From Actinokineospora globicatena (lineage in GTDB: Bacteria > Actinomycetota > Actinomycetes > Mycobacteriales > Pseudonocardiaceae), in NCBI RefSeq assembly GCF_024171945.1, contig NZ_JAMTCR010000003.1:1193333-1257332 (forward strand): 64,000 bases of DNA, given 5' to 3'. Position numbers and translations under genes: made by a program. Positions 56,380-64,000 of the stretch are shown piece by piece. Position 1 is the stretch's first letter. Each line of letters opens with the position of its first letter. The notes below the pieces were generated by a model that was not told where the DNA came from, made no database searches, and saw nothing but the letters and a program-made list of their open reading frames with translations.

Positions 56380-57387
56380 ATGACATTCCCACCGAGGGCC
56401 CCGAGCACGGCCGGCGCGGTGCCCGGCCCGCGCGGTCCGGTCCGGACCAGGTTCGAGACCGACGACCCCGACCTGGCGCACCAGTACCTGGTCGAGACCC
56501 TGGACCACGACCTGCGGGTCGACACCCTCGACGGCGGCTCGCTGTGCCACCAGCGCGCCACCGGCGGCCGGTTCGTGGTCGACGACCTGCGGTTGCCGTT
56601 CGAGCTGAGCTTCAGCGCCGAGTCACCGGGACCGCTGATCGTGCAGCTGTGGGCCGGGCACGCCGAGCGGACGCTGGGCTCCGACCACGCCCAGCTGGCC
56701 CCCGGTGACGTGCTGGTGCACGCGGGCGCGGGCCAGCGCTTCGCCGCGCGGTCGTCGATGGCGCTGCTGCGGTCGGTCACCTTCGACCCCGCCCTGCTCG
56801 CCGAGGTGGCCGGTGGGGATCCCCGGTTCACCGGGTACCGACCGGTCAGCGCGGTGGCGGCGGGCCGGTGGCAGCGGATGGTGGCCTACCTGGTCGACGA
56901 CGTGCTCGGCGAGGACGCGCAGGGCGACGACCGGGTGGACGAACCCGCGTCCCCGCTGGTGCTGTCCAACGCCGCCAGGCTGCTGGCGGCCACCGCGCTG
57001 AGCACCTTCCCCAGCACGACGGCGCACGGCACGACCGGGGCCGACCGGCACGACGCGTACCCGCCGACCCTGCGCCGGGCGATCGCCTACCTGGAGGACA
57101 ACGCCGCCCGCGACATCAGCCTGGCCGACGTCGCCAACGCTTCCCGGGTCACGGTGCGGGCCGTGCAGCTGGCCTTCCGCCGCCACCTCGACACCACGCC
57201 GCTGGCCTACCTGCGCCGGGTCCGGCTCGACCACGCCCACCGGGAACTGCGGTCGGCGGCGCCCGGCGAGGACACGGTGACCGCGGTGGCGGCCAGGTGG
57301 GGGTTCTTCAACGCGGGCCGCTTCACCGGGTACTACCGGGAGGCGTTCGGCGTGCTGCCCAGCCAGACGCTCCAGAACCAGGACTGA
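56380..57387 (+). CDS. AraC-family transcriptional regulator
   Basis: Protein of 335 aa with an N-terminal cupin-like sensing domain and a C-terminal pair of helix-turn-helix motifs (ISLADVANASRVTVRAVQLAF, of which DVANASRVTVRAVQLAF is the first; VTAVAARWGFFNAGRFTGYY the second). The first half resembles AraC_binding_2 proteins. It may control the neighbouring VOC gene 33 nt downstream. GAGGAGG ribosome site. Confidence 0.86.
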   Translation: MTFPPRAPSTAGAVPGPRGPVRTRFETDDPDLAHQYLVETLDHDLRVDTLDGGSLCHQRATGGRFVVDDLRLPFELSFSAESPGPLIVQLWAGHAERTLGSDHAQLAPGDVLVHAGAGQRFAARSSMALLRSVTFDPALLAEVAGGDPRFTGYRPVSAVAAGRWQRMVAYLVDDVLGEDAQGDDRVDEPASPLVLSNAARLLAATALSTFPSTTAHGTTGADRHDAYPPTLRRAIAYLEDNAARDISLADVANASRVTVRAVQLAFRRHLDTTPLAYLRRVRLDHAHRELRSAAPGEDTVTAVAARWGFFNAGRFTGYYREAFGVLPSQTLQNQD

Positions 57388-57419
57388 ACCCGTCCGCAAT
57401 GCCGCCTAGGGTGACCGGC

Positions 57420-57860
57420 ATGAGTCCACATGTCTTCCAGGTCGTCGTCGACAGCGCGACCCCGCACGACCTCGCCGAGTGGTGGGCGGAGACCCTCGGC
57501 TGGGTGGTCGAGCCGTCCAACGAGGAGTTCATCCGCGAGATGGTCGCCAAGGGGTACGCCACCGACGACGACACCACCACGCACAACGGGGTGCTGGTCT
57601 GGCGCATCGGGTCGGCCATCCAGCACCCGGACGACCCCACGACCGGGACCCGGCGACGGGTGCTGTTCCAGTCGGTGCCCGAGGCCAAGACGGTGAAGAA
57701 CCGGGTGCACCTCGACGTCTGGGTCGGGCAGGAGAACGTCGCCGCCGCCGTCGACGCGCTGGTGGCCAGGGGCGCGACCAAGCTGCACGAGGGCACGCAG
57801 GGCCCGCACGGCTGGGTCACGCTGACCGACCCTGAGGGCAACGAGTTCTGCGTGAGCTGA
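57420..57860 (+). CDS. VOC-superfamily (glyoxalase-like) protein
   Basis: Protein of 146 aa: FQVVVDSATPHDLAEWWAET, WGGVLVWRIGSA-like segments, NRVHLDVWVGQENV and TLTDPEGNEFCVS, the usual glyoxalase ends with His and Glu as metal ligands. The first metal histidine position is a valine/aspartate environment, so the metal site may be incomplete. Function unknown. Its last 44 nt overlap the end of a convergent DUF418 gene on the other strand. Confidence 0.78.
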   Translation: MSPHVFQVVVDSATPHDLAEWWAETLGWVVEPSNEEFIREMVAKGYATDDDTTTHNGVLVWRIGSAIQHPDDPTTGTRRRVLFQSVPEAKTVKNRVHLDVWVGQENVAAAVDALVARGATKLHEGTQGPHGWVTLTDPEGNEFCVS

Positions 57861-58926
57861 TCCGCTGGGGCGCCCGGTAGAGCACGTCCCACACGGTCTC
57901 CACCGGGCCCCGCGGGAACCTCCTCAGCCACAGCCACGCACCGGCGGTCACCAGCGCGGACACGATCAGGAAGCACGTGACCGTCCACAACGGACCGCCG
58001 GTGACGCCCAACCCCCACCGGTAGCACAAGACCGACGCCAGGACGTTCTGCGCGATGTAGCAGGACAGCGCACTGCGCCCGACCGCGGTGATCCCTCGCC
58101 GCAGTGGCCCCTCCGCCGTCCGGTGCACGAGGGTGGTGATGGCACCCAGGAGCCCGAACGCGACCAGCGGAGCGCACAGGTAGCGGTCGACCAGCGCCCA
58201 GTCTGTGCCCGCGAACGCGGTGAGTGCGTTAAGAGGCACTCCAAGGCCTAGACCCCAGGTCGTCAACCGCCGCCGGATAGCGTCACCGCGCACCGATTGC
58301 TCCAACGCGCCCGCGCGCAGCAGTCGCGCACCCGCCAGGAACAACACCATGCCCAGCGGCAGGACGAACACCGCCTCGGCCCGGAGCGCGAGGGCGTTGT
58401 CCAGCCGGAACGCGACCTGGTCGAGCCACCGCGAGGTGTCCGCGGCGTCGTCACCGACCACGTCCTCGCCGTAGAGCGCCGCGGTGAGCAGGCCGACGAC
58501 CGCGACGTGCAGCACCCCGGCGGCGATCATCCAGCCCCGGATCACCCGGGTGCTCCGGCCGACGATGAACGCGCACTGCACGGCGACGACGGCGTAGAAC
58601 ATCAGCACGTCGAACTCGAAGACCAGCACGAAGTGCAGCACGCCCTCGACCAGCAACAACGCCGACCGCCACAGGTACCACCCGGGCCAGCGGGCACCCC
58701 GGCGCAGGGCCGACGAGTGCTGGATGGCCAGCCCGACACCGAACAGGATCGAGAGCAGCGCCAGGAACTTGCCGTTGCTCAACGCCCGCAGGCCGGACTC
58801 GACCACCCCGCCCCCACCCAGCACGGCGGCCAGCCCGCCCGGGCTGCTGAAGATCCACACATTGGTCCCGAACGTGCCCAGGATGGCCACCCCGCGCAGC
58901 ACGTCCAGGCTCTCGACCCGTCGCAT
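57817..58926 (-). CDS. DUF418 membrane protein
   Basis: Membrane protein of 369 aa with about ten helices. The opening SLDVLRGVAILGTFGTNVW is the family hallmark (ESLDVLRG), and the C-terminal half has AVGRSALSCYIAQNVLASVL. DUF418 proteins are related to acyltransferase-like membrane folds, of unknown reaction. ATG chosen for GGGGAG 4 nt upstream. The tail runs past the stop of the convergent VOC gene. Confidence 0.85.
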   Translation of the reverse strand: MRRVESLDVLRGVAILGTFGTNVWIFSSPGGLAAVLGGGGVVESGLRALSNGKFLALLSILFGVGLAIQHSSALRRGARWPGWYLWRSALLLVEGVLHFVLVFEFDVLMFYAVVAVQCAFIVGRSTRVIRGWMIAAGVLHVAVVGLLTAALYGEDVVGDDAADTSRWLDQVAFRLDNALALRAEAVFVLPLGMVLFLAGARLLRAGALEQSVRGDAIRRRLTTWGLGLGVPLNALTAFAGTDWALVDRYLCAPLVAFGLLGAITTLVHRTAEGPLRRGITAVGRSALSCYIAQNVLASVLCYRWGLGVTGGPLWTVTCFLIVSALVTAGAWLWLRRFPRGPVETVWDVLYRAPQRISSRRTRCPQGRSA

Positions 58927-59269
58927 CCGACTCCCCCTCGTCACCTCGCGGCACTGACGGTAACCACGGGGTCTCCCCCAGCGCGTCCGTCGTGTGATCG
59001 ATGGCGGGTCCACCGTTAGTCGGACAGCGGCCGCACGCAGGTAATACACCGAATAGATGGCCATTCACTGTTGTCGTGAACAACTGTGAACATTCCGTTC
59101 TTGCCAGACCTTCACGCCGTTCAGCTGCGGTTTCACAGCGGAACGGTCACAGGCAAGAATCGGGTCTTGAATCCCAATTGGGGGAATTGCACTGTTCCGG
59201 GGTCCGGTCCGCCGTGAGGGCATCGTGGGCCGTTCGGGTTCATCCCCTGCAAAAGAAGGAACCGACAGA
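58927..59269. other. Divergent promoter region upstream of the subtilase gene
   Basis: 343 nt without a gene. It is less GC-rich than its surroundings around 59050-59210, with a short palindrome CCCAATTGGG at 59173-59182, and presumably holds promoters for both neighbours. Confidence 0.45.
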
Positions 59270-61120
59270 ATGAAGATTCGCCTCTCGCGGAGATCCGCGG
59301 TGGTGGCCGTCTCCGTCGCCGCGGTCGCCGGTGCCGCCGCGCTCATCGCGCCACCTGCCTTCTCCGCCCAGGAATCCTCCGTCTCCATCCTCAACGCGGG
59401 CTCCGCCAACGCGGTCGCCGACCGCTACATCGTCGCCTTCAAGTCCCAGGGCCAGGGCATCGCCTCGGTCAGCGCCTCGGCGACCTCGCTGACGCAGCGC
59501 TACGGCGGCCAGATCCGGCACACCTACGACGCGGGCATCAACGGCTACTCGGCGCGGATGTCGGCCGCCGAGGCCGCGAAGGTCGCCAAGGACCCGAGCG
59601 TCGCCTACGTGCAGCAGGTCACCACCATGGTGCTGACCGACACCCAGACCAACCCGCCGAACTGGGGCGACGACCGCATCGACCAGGCGAACCTGCCGCT
59701 GGACCGGTCCTTCACCTACCCCAGCAACCCCGGCCAGGGCGTGCGGGTGTACATCATGGACTCCGGCATCAACGCCAACCACCAGGAGTTCTCCGGCCGG
59801 ATGGCCGCGGGCTACGACTTCGTGGACGGCGACAGCACCCCCTCGGACTGCCACGGGCACGGCACGCACGTCGCGGGCACCGCGGCGGGCACCACCTACG
59901 GCGTGGCCAAGAAGGCCACCATCTCCGCGGTCCGGGTGCTCAACTGCCAGGGCTCCGGCGCCAACGACGACATCATCGCGGGCATCAACTGGATCCGGAA
60001 CAACGCCGTGAAGCCCGCGGTCGTCAACTACAGCATCGGCTGCCAGCAGCGCTGCACCGACAACTCGCTCGACAACGCGGTGAAGTCCCTCGTGGCCAGC
60101 GGCGTGCAGTGGGTCCAGGCGGCGGGCAACTCCAGCGACGACGCCTGCTACTACAGCCCGCAGCGGGTCCCCGAGGCCATCAACGTCGGCAACACGAACT
60201 CCAGCGACGCGCGCAACTCCACCAGCAACTACGGTTCCTGCTTGGACATCTTCGCGCCGGGCACCAGCATCATCTCGGCCTCGTACTCCAGCAACACCGG
60301 TACCGCCACGATGACCGGCACCTCGATGGCCTCCCCGCACACCGCGGGCGCGGCGGCGGTCTACCTGGGCAAGAACCCCTCCGCCACCTCGGCGCAGGTG
60401 CAGACGGCCCTGGTGAACAACGCGGGCACCAACAAGCTCTCGAGCATCGGCACCGGCTCGCCCAACCGCCTGCTCAACATTAGCTTCCTCAACGGCGGCA
60501 CCACCCCCGGTGACGTCTCGGTGGCCAACCCCGGCAACCAGACCGCGACCGTGGGCCAGCCGTTCAGCGTGAACAACTCGGCCTCCGGCGGCACCTCCCC
60601 GTACACCTGGTCGGCCACCGGCCTGCCCGCGGGCCTGTCGATCAGCTCCTCCACCGGCACCATCTCGGGCACCCCGACCGCCGCGGCCACCGCGAACGTC
60701 ACCGTCACCGCCCGCGACAGCGCCGGTAAGACCGGCAACGCGTCGTTCACCATCACCGTCGGCACCACCGGCGGCAGCTGCGGCCCGGTGACCAACTCGG
60801 CCGACTACACCATCCGCGACAACGCGACCGTCTCCAGCCCGGTGACCGTCGCGAACTGCACCGGCCGCGCGTCGGCCACCGCCACCGTCGCGGTGAACAT
60901 CGTCCACACCTACATCGGTGACCTGGTCGTCACCCTGGTCGCGCCGGACGGCAGCACCTACGTCCTGCACAACCGCGCGGGCGGCTCGGCGGACAACATC
61001 AACCGGTCGTACACGGTGAACCTGTCCTCGGAGAACAAGAACGGCACCTGGAACCTGCGGGTGTCCGACCAGTACGTCAACGACACCGGCTACATCAACT
61101 CGTGGACGCTCACCCCCTGA
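59270..61120 (+). CDS. Secreted subtilisin-family protease with Ig-like and P domains
   Basis: Protein of 616 aa: signal peptide (about 1-33), inhibitor I9 propeptide (about 45-115), S8 domain of proteinase K/aqualysin type (about 135-410) with the catalytic triad in [16 protein letters not shown] and GTSMASPH, an Ig-like putative-PIG domain ([16 protein letters not shown]...) near 425-515, and a C-terminal proprotein-convertase P domain ([28 protein letters not shown]). It is a likely secreted broad-range protease. ATG with AGAAGGA upstream; strong hairpin downstream. Confidence 0.93.
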   Translation: MKIRLSRRSAVVAVSVAAVAGAAALIAPPAFSAQESSVSILNAGSANAVADRYIVAFKSQGQGIASVSASATSLTQRYGGQIRHTYDAGINGYSARMSAAEAAKVAKDPSVAYVQQVTTMVLTDTQTNPPNWGDDRIDQANLPLDRSFTYPSNPGQGVRVYIMDSGINANHQEFSGRMAAGYDFVDGDSTPSDCHGHGTHVAGTAAGTTYGVAKKATISAVRVLNCQGSGANDDIIAGINWIRNNAVKPAVVNYSIGCQQRCTDNSLDNAVKSLVASGVQWVQAAGNSSDDACYYSPQRVPEAINVGNTNSSDARNSTSNYGSCLDIFAPGTSIISASYSSNTGTATMTGTSMASPHTAGAAAVYLGKNPSATSAQVQTALVNNAGTNKLSSIGTGSPNRLLNISFLNGGTTPGDVSVANPGNQTATVGQPFSVNNSASGGTSPYTWSATGLPAGLSISSSTGTISGTPTAAATANVTVTARDSAGKTGNASFTITVGTTGGSCGPVTNSADYTIRDNATVSSPVTVANCTGRASATATVAVNIVHTYIGDLVVTLVAPDGSTYVLHNRAGGSADNINRSYTVNLSSENKNGTWNLRVSDQYVNDTGYINSWTLTP

Positions 61121-61154
61121 GGTAGCCCCACCCGGTTGAGATAGCGCAAGAGAC

Positions 61155-61192
61155 GACAGTGCCCCGGTGGCTTCGGCCACCGGGGCACTGTC
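61155..61192 (+). terminator. Hairpin terminator with UUCG loop
   Basis: 17-bp stem (GACAGTGCCCCGGTGGC / GCCACCGGGGCACTGTC) closed by a TTCG tetraloop, 34 nt after the subtilase stop. Very stable. Confidence 0.92.
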
Positions 61193-61224
61193 CTGTCAGG
61201 GGCACCGTCCTGTCAGGGGCACCG
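61191..61224. repeat. 17-bp tandem duplication
   Basis: TCCTGTCAGGGGCACCG occurs twice back to back, directly after the subtilase terminator. Confidence 0.85.
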
Positions 61225-61238
61225 CTGTGTCCGGGGGT

Positions 61239-61568
61239 TCAGTCCTCGATGTCCGCTACGTCGTCGATGGCGAGGTCGAACAGGTTGGCCTCGAAGACGC
61301 GTTCCAGGTAGGCCCGCGCGTCGTCGTCGGTGAGCAGATCCCGTCCGGTGCACGAGAAGGCCAAGCGCTGGAGGTCGCCCTCGGGCAACTCGGCATCGAT
61401 GACCCGGCGGAAGGCGAGGGCCATCCGCGCGGTGCGCGGCGGGTTCTCGTTGAACCGGTCCAGGGCGCGTGTGGCGGCGCGGTCGTCGGAGGGTTCGTCC
61501 CGGTAGTGCTCGACGAGGAAGTCCCGGACGAGGCCGAGATCGGTGTCCAGGTCGTCGGCGGCGCTCAT
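61239..61568 (-). CDS. Small acidic partner protein of the eCIS-associated gene (possible immunity or chaperone)
   Basis: Protein of 109 aa, strongly acidic (DDLDTDLG, DVADIED ends), predicted helical, no signal. Its ATG overlaps the TGA of the large upstream gene (ATGA), so the pair is translated together. Small acidic products directly after a polymorphic toxin-like gene are often immunity proteins, and beside injection-system effectors they may be chaperones. The fold recalls CdiI-type immunity proteins only vaguely; the function is not established. Confidence 0.62.
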   Translation of the reverse strand: MSAADDLDTDLGLVRDFLVEHYRDEPSDDRAATRALDRFNENPPRTARMALAFRRVIDAELPEGDLQRLAFSCTGRDLLTDDDARAYLERVFEANLFDLAIDDVADIED

Positions 61569-64000
61569 TCGAAGTAGCCCGTCTCGATGAGGAAGTGCCG
61601 GTTGGCGGCGTCGGACACTATCAACCGGAACACGACCTTGCTCAGCACCCTGGTGATCTCGACCGGGGTGTTGGTCGCGTCCATCTCGAAGCCCGCGCCG
61701 AGGCCGGGCGGTGCCGGGTGGGTGATGGCCTTCTGCGTGCCGTTGGGCTTGGGATCGCCGTTGGCCTCGGTGAACGCGGCGTCGATGGCGGCCTGGTTGG
61801 CCGCGATCGCGGCCCGCGCCAGCGGCTCGATCTTGTTGTCGTCGGTGAACCGGGTGACCATCTTGCTCGCCATGCCCGAGAGCGACTTGGACCACTTGTC
61901 GAGCATGTCGAACACCGCGTCGCGGTCGGTGTCGGAGATGGCGTTGTAGTCGGTGATGAGCTTGTTCGCGGCGTTGATGGCGTCCTGGGTGCTCTGGATC
62001 CGCGCGGCGTTGCCGACCGGGTCGCCCTGGAGCCTGGCCAGCCGGGTGGTCGCGGCGGCGACCACGTTCCGCTGGTAGGCCACCTTGTCGGCGCGCAAGC
62101 GGCGGAACTCGGCGACGAAGGAGTTGAGCCGGTCCTTCATCATCACGTCGGTGAACTTCTCGCCGTGCTTGCCGATGAGGTGGATGTCCTTCGGCTTGGC
62201 CGCGGTGAGGATGACGTGGCCCTCGTAGTTCGCCAGCGGGCCCGGGGGTAGCGAGAAGGACGAGCCACTGGTCGGGGGACCGCCCTTGGTGGTGGGTGGG
62301 CTGGCGACGTACCGGTACTCCCAGTGGTCGCCGCGCTTGGTCGCCGAGAGCTCCTTGAAGACCGGGTGGCCGCGCTTGACCGAGCGCAGCTCGCGGGTCA
62401 TCTGCTCCTCGGTCGCGCCCGCCTGGTACTTGGTGCTGACCCGTTCGAGCGCGGCGATCCCGGCGGACAGGTGCTTGCGGCGTTCCTCCGGGGTGGCGGG
62501 CGCGGCCTTCTTGCCGACCTTGCCCTTGAGCTTGGCCCACAGCTTCTTCGCGACGCCCGCGATCTTGTCGACGATCCGGTCCACGACCTTCATGACCGGT
62601 TTCGCCAGCGACTGGATGATCTTCTTGACCTTGTCGGCGATGCCCGAGACGCCGAGGATCGCGGCGAGGGCGCCGATGAGGACGGGGATCGACGTGGCCA
62701 GGGCGAGTTCGATCAGCCCGGGCACGCCACCGGCGCCGCCGCTCGCGATGGTGACGACGGCGTCGAGCACGGCGTTGACGAACTGGATGATCTGCGCGCC
62801 CTGGGTGACGATGAACGTCACGATGTCGACGATCATCTTGACGGCCTTGATGAACGCCGACGCCGGGTTGAGCAGGCTGATGATCCAGGTGATGCCCGCG
62901 ACGAGGACGGTGGGCACCAGGTACTGGGCGATCTTGCCGAACAGCCCGGCCTTGAGGTCGCCGACCTTGTCCTTGGCCGTCTCCCACAGGCCGCCGACGC
63001 CCTCGGACTTGAGCTTCTGGGCGGCCGGGACAGCGCCCTCCGCGGCGGCCATGGCGGGTTCGGGGACACCGCGCGCGACGATCCGGCCGCGGATGGCCGA
63101 CCAGGTGAGGCCGAGCAGCGAGGCGATCATCATCAGGATGCCGCGCGGGTCGAACTTGGCCGGGAGCTGGAGCCCGGCGCCCGCCATGGCGCCCATGAGC
63201 CAGCCGACGAGGCCCTTCTTGAGGTGCTCGCCGATGTTGGCCATGAACGCGCGCAGCCCGGAACCCACGGCGGACACCAGGTTGCCGAGGAACCCGATGG
63301 GGTCGCGCAGGATGCCCATGACCGCGGCGGCGGCCTTGGCCAGGATGCCCAGCAGCAGGTCCTTCAACTGCATGATGGTGTCGATGACGCCCTTGATCGC
63401 GCCGATCGCCTTGGCCACCAGGCCCTTGTTCTTCTCCTTCTCCGCGTCGATCTCCGCGTCGACGGCCTTGAGCGCCTGGTTGTACTTGGTCGCCAGCGTC
63501 TGGACGAGCTCGGATCCCTTGGCGTCGACCGACTCGGTCAACTCGTCGAACCTGCCCGCGAACTCCCCCGCCGCCTGCTTGCCCATCGCTTGGAGATCAG
63601 CGGGAAGCTTGCGGACCTCGGCCTGCAACTGATCGCGACCGGTCGCGATGCGGGTCTTGGCCCGGGTCAGCTCCGCGCCGATGACGTCGGCGACCGTGGA
63701 GATCACGCCGCGCATCCGGGTCACATAGCCCTGGCGCGCGGCGACGAAGATCTGGTTCGCTTCCTCGGGCAGACCGGCGAACTTGTCCTTGACCCACTTG
63801 AGCTTCCCGGTGACGCCGGAGTACCGCTTGTCCTTGTAGGCGTCCATCCGCTGTTTGTGCTCGGCGGTGAACGCGTCCCTGGCCGCCTTCTCCCCCGCCG
63901 TGAATGCGTCGTCGACCTTCTTGTCCAGACCGGACAGGATCGCCTCGACGTCGGTCTTGGTCGCGTCGAACACCTTCTGCAAGGTCGCGGTCACCTGCGC
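61565..64000 (-). CDS. eCIS-associated large protein (effector-like), N terminus outside window
   Basis: At least 811 residues, open at its N-terminal side, of a protein type linked to extracellular contractile injection systems. The hallmark central region includes GLVGWLMGAMAGAGLQLPAK, FDPRGILMMIASLLGLTW, AGITWIISLLNPASAFIKAV and GIADKVKKIIQSLAKPVMKV. Such proteins usually begin with a DUF4157 peptidase-like domain, which would lie beyond position 64000, and end in a variable C-terminal domain. Here the last 230 or so residues (from about HVILTAAKPKDIHLIGKHGE) are distinct and unassigned. A possible GTG start at 63994 cannot be confirmed. No sheath, tube or baseplate genes are in view. Confidence 0.8.
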   Translation of the reverse strand, partial: AQVTATLQKVFDATKTDVEAILSGLDKKVDDAFTAGEKAARDAFTAEHKQRMDAYKDKRYSGVTGKLKWVKDKFAGLPEEANQIFVAARQGYVTRMRGVISTVADVIGAELTRAKTRIATGRDQLQAEVRKLPADLQAMGKQAAGEFAGRFDELTESVDAKGSELVQTLATKYNQALKAVDAEIDAEKEKNKGLVAKAIGAIKGVIDTIMQLKDLLLGILAKAAAAVMGILRDPIGFLGNLVSAVGSGLRAFMANIGEHLKKGLVGWLMGAMAGAGLQLPAKFDPRGILMMIASLLGLTWSAIRGRIVARGVPEPAMAAAEGAVPAAQKLKSEGVGGLWETAKDKVGDLKAGLFGKIAQYLVPTVLVAGITWIISLLNPASAFIKAVKMIVDIVTFIVTQGAQIIQFVNAVLDAVVTIASGGAGGVPGLIELALATSIPVLIGALAAILGVSGIADKVKKIIQSLAKPVMKVVDRIVDKIAGVAKKLWAKLKGKVGKKAAPATPEERRKHLSAGIAALERVSTKYQAGATEEQMTRELRSVKRGHPVFKELSATKRGDHWEYRYVASPPTTKGGPPTSGSSFSLPPGPLANYEGHVILTAAKPKDIHLIGKHGEKFTDVMMKDRLNSFVAEFRRLRADKVAYQRNVVAAATTRLARLQGDPVGNAARIQSTQDAINAANKLITDYNAISDTDRDAVFDMLDKWSKSLSGMASKMVTRFTDDNKIEPLARAAIAANQAAIDAAFTEANGDPKPNGTQKAITHPAPPGLGAGFEMDATNTPVEITRVLSKVVFRLIVSDAANRHFLIETGYFE

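Noticed and set aside
61569..62987. Long N-terminal extension of the 109-aa protein opposite in frame to the eCIS-associated gene
   Set aside because: It overlaps the eCIS-associated gene on the same strand in another frame, and the extension is Arg/Gly/Pro-rich without features.

Overview
The window is high-GC DNA with overlapping start/stop codons, frequent GTG and TTG starts, and no tRNA, rRNA, insertion sequence or CRISPR array that I can see. Together with AfsR/SARP regulators, F420-dependent and pca enzymes, HtaA/Hmu heme uptake and IdeR-type boxes, this points to a filamentous actinomycete, most likely of the Pseudonocardiales (for example the Actinokineospora/Saccharothrix/Lentzea area). 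The family assignment is inference.

Positions 1-17189 (all minus strand) are the right-hand part of a biosynthetic cluster for a glycosylated pyrrolobenzodiazepine (PBD) of the sibiromycin type. Three modules interleave. (i) Tryptophan to anthranilate: tryptophan 2,3-dioxygenase, arylformamidase, kynureninase, an acetylserotonin-MT-like methyltransferase and a flavin ring hydroxylase. (ii) Tyrosine to 4-alkyl(idene)proline, as in lincomycin/anthramycin: heme tyrosine 3-hydroxylase, L-DOPA 2,3-dioxygenase, gamma-glutamyltransferase-like enzyme, PhzF-like isomerase and F420-dependent reductase. (iii) An aminodeoxysugar: TylCIII/TcaB9-like C-methyltransferase, WecE-like 4-aminotransferase, a small methyltransferase and a glycosyltransferase. 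A UvrA-like resistance protein sits at the left edge and a Tat-exported flavin oxidase at the right edge. The NRPS, kynurenine 3-monooxygenase, LmbW-like methyltransferase and early sugar genes are not here and should lie to the left.

Positions 17363-26970 hold a homocysteine methyltransferase, then a two-gene unit that looks like a cytolethal distending toxin: a CdtB-family nuclease followed 7 nt later by a secreted QxW beta-trefoil lectin, with a third secreted protein convergent to it. Next come an HxlR/SDR divergent pair, a large AfsR-like regulator and two tandem secreted tachylectin-like propellers.

Positions 27463-35716 are an iron-regulated heme acquisition locus: HtaA-type surface proteins, HmuTUV and heme oxygenase, with IdeR/DtxR-like boxes upstream of the HtaA-like gene and hmuO. 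Positions 35837-42705 encode a cytosolic poly-HAMP hybrid histidine kinase and a SpoIIE phosphatase, 2 nt apart. A PLL-type lectin, a small SARP, a chitin/polysaccharide deacetylase and a membrane protein follow.

Positions 47061-53967 are a protocatechuate/4-hydroxybenzoate operon (double-IclR regulator, pcaIJ, pcaHG, fused pcaL, pobA), notable for lacking pcaB and pcaF. The right end carries a lipoprotein NlpC/P60-like protein, DUF2218 and DUF418 proteins, an AraC regulator, a secreted subtilase and, running off the window, a large eCIS-associated effector-like protein with a small acidic partner gene.

A recurrent oddity is short tandem duplication: exact 20-bp periods at three unrelated places (15579-15650, 35013-35052, 51095-51134), plus 21-bp and 17-bp examples, all but one at gene ends or junctions.
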